A DNA stretch of 64,000 nt from Cinclus cinclus (Eukaryota; Chordata; Aves; Passeriformes; Cinclidae). This document shows, piece by piece, positions 38,617 to 51,200 of the stretch. The stretch is from NCBI RefSeq assembly GCF_963662255.1, contig NC_085046.1, positions 134,521,392-134,585,391 on the forward strand, written 5' to 3'. Position 1 is the first letter of the stretch, and each line of letters begins with the position of its first letter. Position numbers and translations under genes: made by a program. A model generated the notes under the pieces. It made no database searches. It saw nothing but the letters and a program-made list of their open reading frames with translations, and was not told where the DNA came from.

Positions 38617-38726
38617 CACAGAATCACAGAGTAGGCTGATTTGGAAGGGACCCAGAAGGATCATCGAGTCCTGCTCCCAGCCCTGCACAGCCCCATCCCC
38701 AAGAGTCACACACTTGCCCAGCATGG
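38617..38726 (-). mobile_element. CR1 LINE 3' end, minus strand
   Basis: Starts CACAGAATCACAGAGT, the reverse complement of a CR1 tail, then TTGGAAGGGACC and CCCCATCCCCAAGAGTCACAC, the 3' UTR signature shared with the copy at 47601. Only about 110 bases remain. It is oriented opposite to the fragment at 38965. Confidence 0.88.
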
Positions 38727-38964
38727 GTGAAAGAGGTAGCCCCTACAGCATTGTGAGGCTTTCCTATCCAGTATTCTTTTGCCTACACAGCCTTTTCCCT
38801 AATTCAATGCACTTTCACTGATATTCAACTGTATTTGCAAACTTAAAGAGAACTAAAAATACCCTGATACGCCTTAGATTTTAATTTTAAAACTATGAAC
38901 CTGTGTCTGCTGCATCCAAAGGACTATTGGGCATTCTCTAAATGGCAAGGAGGAAGCAAACAAA

Positions 38965-39119
38965 TTGCCCAGTGAGGTTGTGGAATCTCCCTCACTGGAC
39001 ATAACCAGGAACCATCTGGACTCAGGCTGTGCCATGTGCCCTGAGATGACCCATCTTGGACCAGATGACCCACTGTTGTCCCTTCCAACCTCACTCACTC
39101 TGCGATTCTGTGATTTTGC
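38965..39119 (+). mobile_element. CR1 LINE 3' end, plus strand
   Basis: Starts TTGCCCAGTGAGGTTGTGG (the ORF2 end, LPSEVVESPSL in translation) and runs through GACCAGATGACCCACTGTTG to the canonical tail CTGCGATTCTGTGATTTTGC. The 3' end is intact and the 5' end severely truncated. Confidence 0.92.
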
Positions 39120-42100
39120 AAACAGTCTGGATCCTGCTCTGTCTCCTTGCTTTAACTCTTGTTTTGCTTTTGAAGAGCTCCACAGGCACTTTCCAGCTTG
39201 GCAGAGTGATGGCAGGGCATGGAAGGGACCAACAGCAAGGAGGTTTTAACCAGCAGTGTAGGTGTTGACAAAATTCCAGAACCTGGCAGAGCTTTGTCTG
39301 GAGCAGAGCCAGCAGCAGGACCCATGCAGGCCAGGTTGCAATCTTTCCCAAATCCTCTGCATTTTCCAGCTTGCCAGGTTGTCTATGTGAGCAGCACAGG
39401 CCACCAGGCAGGCACATGCAGTGGGGTCTACGTCTGTGCAGATGTCTGAACCCCCACAGGACTGGAAGGGCAACATCCAGAGTGCTTTTGAAATAATGAG
39501 GAAGAACTAAAATGACAGAGTCATATACCAGCTAAGTAAGCAAAGTTGGCTAGGGCTCAAGAGTCAGAGAGAAGGATACCAATGTATTCACAAATTAGTA
39601 CCTAGCAAGTACTGAATTTGTTATGTATACAATTGTATTGTATTGTATACGTTGTCATCAATACAATTCTGTAGCTGTGACACACACTTTGGGCAAACCT
39701 TCCCTCTGTAGAGCTTGATGTGAAAATAGGGAGTTCCATTGCATTTTACTGCTTGCACTTGCTTAGAGCTGCAGTTTGCCATCATAAGGGAAAGTCAAGG
39801 AGAGATACCACAACCTGTTTAACATTTCTTCCAAAGCACCTGACACAGAGAAATTAAATTATCTGTGAACCTTACACAGGAATTTACGGCTGCTTAGCCA
39901 AGAGACATTGAAAGTAAAGGCAAGTTCCTGTGTCTGACTGAGACACATCTTTGACTTTGCAAACTCTTCTGATGAAGCCAGCACTGCTTGCAGCTGCTGG
40001 GAGCTGATTCCTGGTCTGAGCTGGAGGGAGAGGCTGCAGAGGCAGCCACCAGTGGAGCTGATGCCTGGAAATCCTTTTGCTCTTCACATGCTGTTTTCAG
40101 TCGGGCATCTGTTCAGTGCTGTTAGAGAAGGCTCTCCTTTCCAGAATTTCTCAAGAGGTGCTAGAACTAGTTGCTTTTCTTACTTAAAAACCAAGATGTA
40201 CAGAACTAGAAGCAGGCAAAAAGAGCATTTCATGGAAACCTGGCTGTCTGGTGGGGAGCACAACTGGCTGGCCAAAAACTGTTTATATAATAGCAGTAAT
40301 ACAAACTTACACTTCTATCTCAACACTTTCAGAGCACAGACTGAATTACGTCTTTTATAGACCAACAGTACCAGAAGTGAATTCTCTGCTTTATTTGCCT
40401 TTTTGTTAAAAAAAGTAACTGTCTGCTTTCTCAGCCTCTGCTCCACCAGATGCTCAGGTGAGGTATTTAAGTTCGTATTCTTTGTGATGTTTCATCAAGG
40501 GCTAAAATCTATGTAGGTGACTTTGTATCCACCATCACAGTGAATAACAAAAATGAAAATAAATTATTTCTTTCTGATATTTATTTGAGCATAGATGATT
40601 GCAAAATTGTGTGCAAAACTGCAATATTAAAAATTGCATATTTAAGTTAAGGTGTGATTTTAACTGATAATGTGATGTGACTGTATCTTTATAGATGTTA
40701 GTTGTGAAATCTATGTTAATTTTATACTGATATACAGCTAACACTAGAGAACTTCTTCAGACATTGTGCTAATGTGACTGTTTCTGTTCTCTCTTCTCTT
40801 TAGAACAGCAATCAATCTTTTTTCTTGTACTCAGATGTTGGAAATCATATATGTGAGCATGTGTTTTCTTAAACATTATATGGTTTTAAATTTACTGATA
40901 ATTATATCAATTTTTTTTTTTGCTAGAAGTGAAAGTATCTGGATGTCAGCTACTGACTGCAGTAACTATATTTGTATATTTATTTTGTGAATAGCTAATT
41001 CCTTTGCAACATTTAGTCTGAAAGAATTGTCTGATTGGTCACAATATTGAAATCCATTGCTATATCCTTATATAACATCTTTCACGTGAGGCATTGCATT
41101 CTTATTGGACTTTCACTTAGAAGTTTGTCCAGAAGATAACAGAAGAGGTGCTGCTTTCACATTTGGCTTGGGGAGCTGTGCTGCTTCCTTTCTGAAATGC
41201 TGTGGTTTCAGAACCTTCAGTGAAGATAAATTGTGCAGCTGAGAAAGGTCAGGTGTATTTGTAACACACTTTGGTTCAAATTATCTTATGACCTCTTTGA
41301 GTTCAGAGTAAAGGATATATCAAAGGAGCTCCATTGTGCTGTGAAAGAGTTTATGATGCTCCTGTGGAAATGGATGACACAAGTCAAATGATAAAGATCT
41401 CACTAGCATCCCTTCCAAAACAATTATCCAGCAAAATGGACTGAAGGACTGATTCTGCTCAGGAGCTGCTGCAGTACCTCCCCAGCTACGCAGTGAAGGC
41501 TTGGATCAGTCACTTTGGAAGTGGACTATTTTGTTTTTTTTAAAAAAAAGCTATTCTAAAAATAAATAAATAAATCACACACATACACCCCAGATCTGAG
41601 CATTGTTACCTTGGAAAAAAATATTATTTCAACTATGTGAAAAGATAAATTGTTCTTTCAACAGTGCTGTCTGTGTTTATTCATTTCTCTGCTACGTGTG
41701 TTTCTTTTGTTGCAAAAGCTGTTTCTTTTGCTACAAATTGCTGTGAAATTTGAAAATTATCTTTCTGTATTTCATATCTTCTTCAGACAGAACTGTTTCT
41801 TTGCTCTTTTGTTCTTTTCAATAAGAGTTTGTTTTCTCATGATTCTTTCATTACTCTTGGGATACAGTGATAAAGCAAATGCCAGTGAATTGGCTCAGTC
41901 AAAGTGATTTGGACTCCTGAATTCATTAATTTGGGAGCTGAATCTTGGAAATTTGAATTCTAACAAACTGTGTAAGAGCAACTGGTTTAGAGGGAATTTC
42001 TTCTTCATCTACCCAGAAGAGTTTTTGTTTCATTCTGTCACTACATGTGGTTTATATATTTGTATATTATAAATATTGTGTAATTGCTCAGAGAAATGTA

Positions 42101-43040
42101 CTATTGATAAATGTAAAACAATTTTTCTTCAAAAGAAGCATTACATACTTCTTGGATGCATGCTACTGTGGGGATTAATTTGTAATGGATTTTTGTTGCT
42201 ACTCTAATAAAATGTTGAGGAAGATTATACTGTAATTTAAATTTTTTAACAACCCCTTGAACACACACATTTTGTCTTGCTGTCCCTGGAAATGGACAGA
42301 AAATGTGACAACATGACAACATCCTTTTTCATCTGTAGGGGAATGAGATCCCAAAAAATGCAATCTCTTTTTCCTGAAGAAAGAGCAGTGTGCCAGTAGT
42401 CTAGCAGTAGTTCCACTGTTAAATGGGAGGGGATGCATATAAATCCATCTCTGTTACAAAGGTTATTTATATATTTTACATTAGACAGCAGTAAACAAAA
42501 TAAACAAATAATAAAGGAGGAAAACCCCCACGTCCTGGGAGTAGGGGAAGAGACCAGAAGCCACTTAGTTCTATGGTCACTACAGTCAGCATAGTTGATT
42601 CCTGTACTCCATGGGTACTGCTTGGCTTTGCTGGTGATGTCAGCCCTTGTGCTTGAGCCCAACCTCAAGAGGATGAGTGGAATTACTTGATCTGCTCTGA
42701 TTTTCTTCAAGGTAATGCACAGGAAAATCAAGTCTCCTGAGGATTGGGATATACAGAAAGGATAACTCACTAGAGCTAGAGTAAAACCCAATTCATGCCT
42801 CTCATTTCTTAGGTAAATGCTCTACCATTAGTCATAAAGACAGAGGGCTCAGTCTCCAGTCAGGTCTTGCAGACTTTTGTGAATCCCAGGCAGTAGGTTT
42901 CTTAATCTCTTCATTTGTACCCAACTCATGTTGTCTGCATGGGGCTGGATAACCCCATACACTGGCAGGTGGTGGGGGCTGACCTCAGAGCAGCTCTGGG
43001 GACATGAGGCACTGTGGATCCTGGTGAACAGATTGACCAC
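39120..43040. other. Gene-free stretch with the candidate TRHR terminal exon
   Basis: Apart from the candidate exon at 40804 it holds only short unsupported ORFs. Several AATAAA hexamers occur in the AT-rich part (41561-41570, 42206). Confidence 0.5.
40804..40872 (+). CDS. Candidate alternative terminal exon of TRHR
   Basis: A speculative exon. It is preceded by a branch-point-like CTAAT (A at 40772) and an unbroken pyrimidine-rich stretch ending CTCTTCTCTTTAG at 40803. Joined in phase 0 to the donor-like site after Lys392 of TRHR (36533|36534), it would add 22 residues (starting NSNQSFFLYS) before TAA at 40870-40872, for a 414-residue receptor. Rodent TRHR is known for alternative C-tails made by splicing near this residue, which makes a third coding exon plausible. 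Against it, the implied intron is 4.3 kb, the encoded peptide has no clear family match that I can recall, and good acceptors occur by chance. AATAAA signals follow at 41561 and 42206. Confidence 0.25.
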   Translation, partial: NSNQSFFLYSDVGNHICEHVFS

Positions 43041-43500
43041 GAGGCAGCAGAGATGGCCGGGAGCCTCCTGGCTGTACTAGACAGAACACTGTCAGCAGGC
43101 CAGGGAAGGTGATCCTTCCCCTCTGCTCAACTTTGGTGAAATACATCTGGGATACTGTGCTGGGGCCTCTCAGAACCTGAGAGACATGGACATGCTGGGA
43201 TGAGTCTAGTGCAGGTCCACAGAGGTAATGAAGAAACTGCAGCATCTGACATATGAGAAGAGGCTGAGAGAGCTGGGATTTTTCAACCTGGAGGAGAGCA
43301 GGTCCAGGGAATCTTACCAGCATGTATAAATACCTGGTAGAGAGAAGCTTCAAGGCTTATTTCAGTGATGCTCAGTGTGTGGGCAAGAGGCAATGGGCAC
43401 AAATTGAAATACAGTAAGTTTCACTTAAACATTAGGAAAACTCACTTTAGCTGTGAGTGTGGTCAAAAACTGGAGTAGAGGTCCCAGAGATATTATGAAG
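43041..43500 (+). mobile_element. CR1 LINE fragment, plus strand
   Basis: ORF2 C-terminal region with landmarks in order: GTGATCCTTCCCCTCTGCTC, GACATGGACATGCTGG, CATATGAGAAGAGGCTGAGA, TGTATAAATACCTGG, GGCAATGGGCACAAA and AACATTAGGAAAACTCAC. Multiple small deletions break the frame. The element stops near the LPREVVE-equivalent and has no 3' UTR. Confidence 0.9.
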
Positions 43501-46500
43501 TCAAGCTTAAGTTCTTCCCTACAAACTTGACTCTTTCAGTTTTCCCTAACAGCTCTAGATTTTATCAACTGTTTATTTTCTACCAATAAGATGAACTATT
43601 TGTTTGGTGAACATGCATAATTGTCCTAGTCTTCCTGCATTTTTCTTACTGCAAGTGAAAGAGTTCATTTTTCTGCTTGTTTTGAGAGTTTCTATGAAGT
43701 TTATAATACGTGTGCTCTTATTGATGGTTTGATGTATAGAGTTAAGCAGGGCACTGCAGAGGGCACATCCTGGTCCCAGCTGAAGGTGCTCGGCTGCTGC
43801 TGGGAGGAAAAGCTCATGGGGCAGGGCACTGGTGTCTGGCAGAGCATCAGCCCAAAGCAGGGCCCAGAGGGCTCAGCATCCTTCAGCCATGTGGAAGTCT
43901 ATGTCTTACTACAGCTCACTGAGCTTCCCTCCTGAAACAGTTGTGCTTACACCTACCACTGGATGCTGCTTCCAAAAGCAATACTGTGGTATCATACAAC
44001 ACCCAACACTCTACAGAAATGCACTGGGACAGCACCTATTACACCTGCCAGATGGGCCATTCCTCTTCCATCAGAACTCCTCAAGTCTCTTCAGGCTTAT
44101 GCTGGCATTTTGAGTCACTCTTAGCATTTGATTTCAGTGGGGAAATATTAAAGGAAAACAAAGTTGTATCTGTGTTGAGAGAGCTGTAGCCTGAGTGAAT
44201 GACACTCCATCAGACAGAGAGGTATCTCTGCACTGCACACATTTTGGATCCAAACAGGCAGAAGAGAAAAAGTCTTGGTCTGCCAAGGCCAAAGCATGGG
44301 ACAGAAAACAAAATTCAAGAAACAATGGAAAATAATAACAATCTCATATGATAAACTTGTATTTTTGTGTAGAGGAGATAAATGCTCCTTCTCATTGTTA
44401 ACAACCATTTATATCCTACAGCTTGGATATATACAAATAGAGAATAATGAAAATAAGATTATAGTAATAGACTTTCACCTGAAATCTTCACTTAACTTGT
44501 AACTTCTAATAAAATAAACCTCAGAAAACACCTAGCGTCTAAAATAAGTGTCACTCATATGACAAGTAGGATTTTCGAGATGAGCTTTAGCTGTGATGGG
44601 CATACCTTGAGCTTATATTAATTTCAGAATGTAATTATGCAACTCTTCTGCCAGCTCCACAGCAGAAAGAGGTCCTGTAGAATGGATCAAATCCCTGTTG
44701 ATCACAAACAGGTTTATCTTTCAAGTTATATTCAATAACTCTATGAAAGAAAACAAACAATAACACAATGCAGCTCCCAGTGTCTGGGGAGAGACAGCAA
44801 ATTGGGATAACAGATTTGTCTCATATGCCACTGATTTATATCTGAAATACAGCAAAGCACATGTAGAAGGTGATTTTGGAAAGATATAGGGTATCTTGAA
44901 AGGGAGGCTGTATTATGTTCAAGCAGACATTGTCATTCAGAAGAACAATGGGCAGAAATTACAAAGGGTTAATAAGTTATTTAGCACATAAGACACACAT
45001 TTAGGAAGGAAATAGGAAATGACAGCTCTGATGGGAGGAAGTGTCTTCAAAAATTGACTCTTTATAATGTAAACATGACATTTTAAAATGTATCCTACCC
45101 TGTTTATGCAGAACAATTAAAAGAGTGAACAAGGCTGTGAGAGGATACAGTGGATGTGTGGGAGAGGCAGATGGCCATGTCTACCGCAGTGAGAACAGGT
45201 TACTCTAACTTTTTAGAGATCATGTCTAGTAACGAGTTGTACATCAAAGAAACTTCACAAGCTGTTGCTGTTTCTCCAAAATAGCATGTGACAAGATGCT
45301 TGAAAGAGACTGTTGTGTCTGCTGCACTAGAAAACATAAGGGACCGTGGACTGAGCTTGCATAATGAGACTGCATTTTTCTAAATTATAAATCTAGTTTC
45401 TTTTCCCCAGTGATATGACATTCTGGACTGTCAGGCTGAAGTTCAATAGGCTACTTTTATTATGACTTGTTAAAATAAATATTTTGGTGCTAAGGAATAC
45501 TGTTCTGCAGGTGATAAATTGCCTGTAGTGAATAGTAGGGAATGAAGCAGCAGCTCAGATTGGGCACTGCCCTGCTGCCACTGACACTGTCAAGATGCTG
45601 TTCAGTCCCTGGAGCACATCTAGTCCCCAGGAAAGTGACATTCTCACAGGGAGGTAGCCTGGCCTGGAAATATTCCAAATAAGCACTTTGGGTGTTGCCA
45701 CCCTCTTTGTGAGGGCAAAAGAATTTATATGATGCAGACACAGACCATGTGGTGCCTGCTGGGTCTGGAGCTGGCAAGCAGATGGTGGTCTAGTTTGAGT
45801 GTTAGCATAGGCACAGCCACTCTATCTCATTGCAGCTAAATTACTTTACTATTCTTTATTTATGGCTCCTCTTGTCCAAAGGTTTCCACCCAGTCTCCAT
45901 AACACAGTTAAATGCAGAGCAGTTGTTTTGCTCTCTGCCAGCAGTTTCATCCTTCACTTCCAGATAAGAAACTGACTTAGGCACTGGAAAGAGTGTCTCC
46001 TGCCTGGAATGTTAGGATAGGATATAAAAGATACTACTTCTGTCTAAAAGTATTATTCTTCTATTATAAACAAGAATAAGAAAATAAACCTTACTATAAT
46101 ATGGAATTATGTTTTTCAGAGAGAAAGTGTTTTATAATGTTTGCAGGTTGTGGTTTTTTTCACCAGAGGCTAGTGAAAGGATGATAGAAAAGAGTATTAC
46201 AGTGCAAAGAAAGACCAACTGGACATGGTTAAAAAACAGTATGGAAGGGGTAAATAACATCCAATTACAGCACTAAATAATTACAGTTTTGTAAGGGCCT
46301 TTCTCAAAGATTCTGTCTATGTGCTGAAGTGCTATTAAAATTCTCTCTACCACCAAATTCATCAAAGACAAATACACTCTTGGTGACCTCTGTGTGCTTA
46401 AAAGCTTTGCAGAGCAGCACTGGCTAATTAATTACAATTTTAGTTTTAAGTAAGGAGACACTGGAATGGAATTTCTTTTCCCATGCAATGAGAGCTGTCT

Positions 46501-47600
46501 AAAGCCCAATTTTTCTGATTCTGGTTTCAGCAAAATAGCTGGATTCCAGAAATCTGATCTGTAAGACTGTGCCAGAAGCAGCAAGTCTACATGAGCATAT
46601 TAAATGCACAGTGGGGAATAAAAGACTGGATCAAAAAAGACCTCAAATGGGAAACGTATTCTTTTAATTCTTTCTGCTTCAATACTCAAACGACACTCTT
46701 TAAAGGAATATCCCTCAGTAAACCCAAGTGAACACTGTGGATATATAGGACAGCTGCCATCAGCGAAGCAGCTGAATGTAAATTTGAAATGTATATTTTG
46801 TAAGGCTGACAACTAAAACCTGTGTTTATTAACAGTGGGTGTAATCCACATACATTGACATCAGTAAGAGAAATGAAAAACAGGTGATCTCTGAGCTCTG
46901 CAGCAGGGATTCAACCTTCTGGGGGGAGATATTTTTCTCTCTAGTCTGTTCAGAGGGATTTATTTTTTATTTTTCCCCGAAAGGATACTATCTTATGCAT
47001 CCTTTCCCTTTTGCTCTGAGCCATTAATTATCCCTAATTGTGCTGTTCATGCAACAAATCTCATTTGATGGTTTTTGGCTGGGAGGAAGTCAAAAAGTTT
47101 GATTTCTGTCTTCAGTTAGTTTCCTTTGTTCACTAAGACAAAATATTGAAACTCTTGGGACACATTAAAATCAGCACAAGTCCCCACAATCCAAGTGTCC
47201 TTTCTGCTCTCCAGAACATCTGCTTTGTGGAGTTGCTATTTTAAGAGACTGACTTTGTACAAGGCTTACATTTAACAGGTACATGTCTCTGGTAATTCCT
47301 ATGCCTCACTTTCATGAAGGATGCTACCCTCTGAATTCTGGCATCAGTGAGGGCATCACAGGGGCATTATCCTGCAGTCAGTCCTGTGGGATAATTGTTG
47401 TAAGAATCAGTGAGTCTTTATGGGGATGCCCATGCAAAAATGTCTTTGAGCATTTATTTCCATGAGTGCCACTCTGATGTCTCATAACCTGGTTATCACA
47501 GTTTCTGGGAATCTCGTGGTCTTGGCTGCATTTATTGTCACAGCACAGGCAGAGCGGGGCTGAGCCTGTGCCCATGATGAAGGCACAATACATTTATAAA
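43501..47600. other. Gene-free stretch
   Basis: AT-rich, no recognised repeats or exons; short ORFs overlap on both strands without conserved motifs. Confidence 0.58.
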
Positions 47601-48212
47601 CACAGGATCACAGAATGAGATGAGTTGGAAGGAACAAGGATCATTGAGTCAAAGTCCTGGCCCTGCACCGCACCATCCCCAAGAGTCACACCATGTGCCT
47701 GAGAACACTGTCCAAACACTTCTTGAACTCTGTCAGGCTGGTGCTCTGATTCCTTCACCAGGGAGCTGCCCCAGTGCCCAGACACATGCTGGATGAAGAA
47801 CCTTTCTCTAAAATCCTACCTAAACCTCCCCTGACACAGCTTCAGGCCATTCCCTTGGGTCCTGTCACTGCTCACCACAGAGCAGGGATCAGTTCCTGCC
47901 CCTCCTTTTCCCTTCATGAGGAAGCTGTAACTGCAGTGATGTCTCTCCTCAGTCTCCTCCAGGCTGAACAGACCAAGTGACCTCAGCCTCTCCTCATAGA
48001 TCTTCCCCTCAAAGCCCTTCAGCATCTTCGTTGCTCTCATTTGGGTGTTCTCTAATAGTTTAATATCTTTCTTGTACTGTGTCACCCAAAACTGCCCCAG
48101 TACTGGAGGTGGAGGTGCCTCAGAGCAGAGCAGGACAATCCCTCCCTTGCCTGGCTGGTGATGCTGTGCCTGATGTCCCCAGGACAGGGCTGGTCCTCCT
48201 GGCTGCCAGGGC
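47601..48212 (-). mobile_element. CR1 LINE, 5'-truncated, minus strand
   Basis: The left edge CACAGGATCACAGAATGAGA is an inverted CR1 tail, followed by the 3' UTR (CCCCAAGAGTCACACCATG, CACTTCTTGAACTCTG). The 3' third of ORF2 follows, up to about 48212. Among the copies here it has the longest uninterrupted ORF2 remnant, which suggests it is one of the younger ones. Confidence 0.93.
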
Positions 48213-48214
48213 AC
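47816..48214 (-). pseudogene. CR1 ORF2 C-terminal remnant
   Basis: A 132-codon open segment of CR1 ORF2 without the catalytic core. Motifs in order are FWVTQYKKDIKLLE, MRATKMLKG, YEERLRSLGLFSLEE, and SSDRTQGNGLKLCQGRFR near its end. The frame remains open because the copy is fairly young, but the fragment lacks endonuclease, fingers and palm, so no function is expected. Confidence 0.88.
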
Positions 48215-51200
48215 AGACCCTCAGGCAGCTTCCTGCATCCAAGCTCAGCCCAAATTGGATGAGGCACAGGCAAGGCTGCAGTGGCCAGGCTGCCCATGTG
48301 CCTCAGACCTGTGCTGCAGGGCAGAGTGTGCTGCTGAGGCACTGACACGGGGCTGCACGGTGAGGGGAGGGAGTGGAGCCCTGCTGTGCAAAGATACTGA
48401 AGAAACAAGCTTTCTGAGCAATTTTCCTGATGCCAGATGAGGCAGTTGTATTGGAACACAAATTTGTCTTGCAGTTGAAATTTCCAGTCTTCGAAATATC
48501 TTGGGATTGTTTCCAAGAGAAAATTTCTCCCAGTTTGTTTATTAATTTTCAGGAAAGTTTCCGCTAGTTCGAGCGGATCTATAGAACATTTCTTTACGTC
48601 TTATGTTCTATTCAACTTATTTTTTTCACTTGTTCCTTTGTTGTTTCCCTAGTAATGTGTCTGGAGTAGGCTAATGTATGAATTGCAAAATGTGGGGCTA
48701 AGCAACAGGTTCTTTGCATTACCAGGGACTGTCTTTATGAGGTTTGAGTACTTAAGTTTGCAAAGTTTGTTTGGTAAAGGATTAATGGAGGTAAATTTTT
48801 TTTGCTTATTTTCCCCAGGTAGCTCTGTAAGAGAGAAACAAGTTCTGAGGGGGAAAGGGGAAATTTTCCCTTTAATTAAATTATAAACCGCTGTAAAGGT
48901 TGAAGAGGTGTCTTACTGCGGTGTCTTTAACAGAATGACTAAGAGGTTCAAAACCTAATTTTTGTGATGAAAGAGAGAATGTCACATGAATAATTCCTTG
49001 CCAGCATGACTAGGAGCTGTACCAAACTAATCCATCATTGCTCCAGTCTTCAGAGTATCATTTTTCATAGTCCCTCATTTGAGGAAATTAAGTGATAATT
49101 AATTACAATTAATTGAAAATTAATGTCATGTTTTACTGATCAGGAATGGAAAGACAAGGCAAAAACTCCTTCTGCTTCTTCAAGATCAAAAATTGGTTTG
49201 GCATTTTTTTCAAGTTGGTTGAAGTATAGAGTATTAATTACTTATTCACAGGGTAATTACTCTGACTGTTGATCCAGGTGGTAATAGAAATGAAAGAAAG
49301 CAGTGAAAACTTGTGTAGCACAAAATTTGCCTTTCAGGATGAGTAGTTTCATAATTGCAGTGTTGGACCAAGGAAAATCACAAGATTGCACTACATTTTA
49401 TCTCCTTGAAAAAGCTTGGTAAGAAATATTTTAATCTGAATTTTATATCAAGAATATGGTTCAGAACATGGAAACTGAAGAGCTGAGTGTGTGAACCAGA
49501 GATAAAGATACCAGATAATATTAAAGATACCAAAGTCCATCACAATATGTACCACTTCCACCTCCTTTTTCCTCCCTTCAGCTGCCACTGCTTCTTGAAT
49601 AAATCACCATGAGGACTGATCAAGGAACACCCTTGATTTTACATAGGTTAGTTGTTTTCAAAGAAAATATTTGCTAAGGTTCCTGCAAATATAATCTTTC
49701 TGTGTTAAAACTAAACTGTTCCTAACTGGATGAATAATCAAAGCTGCAAAGTGTTTATATTTGGGTGTCTAATCAGAGCTGCAAACTGCCTCGTTGCTTA
49801 GAGCTAGACACGCTTTCATGTTAAGCTGAATAATTAAAATGGAATATTTTCCTGTGCAAAATGAGATACTCAAGGCCTAATTTGCAAAATATTTTAGTAT
49901 TTGCAGCTTGAATCCTCTGTGAAGCTAGAGAGGAAGAACTAAAGAGCCCTGTAAGTATCTAGACTTTGAATCAGGATTTGTTTTATGCCAGTGGAAGTTC
50001 AGCTTTTCAAAGTAATTAAAGCTGGGGGAAGTTGTCTCTTAAAGAGTGGCTGTCTCAGAGATTCCATCTGTTATAACTAGGAAAGATTAAAAAATAAATC
50101 CACACAATTAGGTGCACCTGCTTCAGTCACAGTAAATATTAGAGTAATGGAGGACTTGGTAATTTTTGTCACTGGAGTCTGAAAGTCTTGTGGGAGTGCT
50201 CTTCAATTCCAAGCACTTCAGACACAAAACAGGGTCCCCAGGCAGGATGGGTGTGCGTGGGGAGGGGGACTTCAAAGCAGCTCAGTGCATCATCCAAGAC
50301 CTGTGGGAGAAAGCATGAAACATCCAGATATGAAGTGACAGAAACGAGATATGAGCAGCATAGAAGGACAAAACCCAACAAACCATCAACAGGCATCTGG
50401 GTCAGGACTTGAAAAGGCAGAAGTTAAATTAATTTCAAACCCAGATAAATAGCTAGATTTTTAGCCACGATAATTCAGAGTGTAACTTGCAATGTCTTCC
50501 TGTCATCACTGCTGAAAGTGAGCTTGAACAAACTCATTCTCTCTAAGAAAATAAAGGCAATCCATCTAAATGAGCAATGAGTACTACAGCTCCTCTTCAC
50601 CACGTTCAGCCAAGTACTAACTAAAGCAAAGGCACTCTTGTTTTCCAGTCCTAATCTCATCCAAATCCCCTTGCACTTTAGATGTGCCAGAACAGATGTA
50701 GGGGGACAGAATTCCATCTGTAAGATGGTGCCTCTGCCCGTGTAAATGATTCCCCTCTCTGTGCTCAGTGTCACAGAGCACGGGCAGGTCCCTGTCCTGC
50801 ACGTTTGCTCCTAGTGTTGCCTGTGCCAACAACGAGCAGTACATTTCATGCAAGGAGGTCCAACTCCTGCGCAAGACTAGGCCTAGGGACATCTTATCAA
50901 GGGTTAAGTTTCTAAAATTTCCTCAGACAGCCTGATTGCTAAGGCTCCACCACCAATCTTCACCATTATCCTGTTTAAAACTCTCCTCCAGGTCCATGCT
51001 GTCCAGCAGCCTGGTGTCCTTTCCATCTTCGTGCACTTTCATGCTGTCTCTACAATTCAGTCAGACTCCAGACTGGACACAGATTACCCCTATGTGTATT
51101 TAAGTGTTTGGTAAATTATATGCACACTCTTTGTAACAAATTGTTCTATGTTTATTAAGAAGAGAGAAGTCAATCTTGTTTCACATAAATTTCTTTGAGG

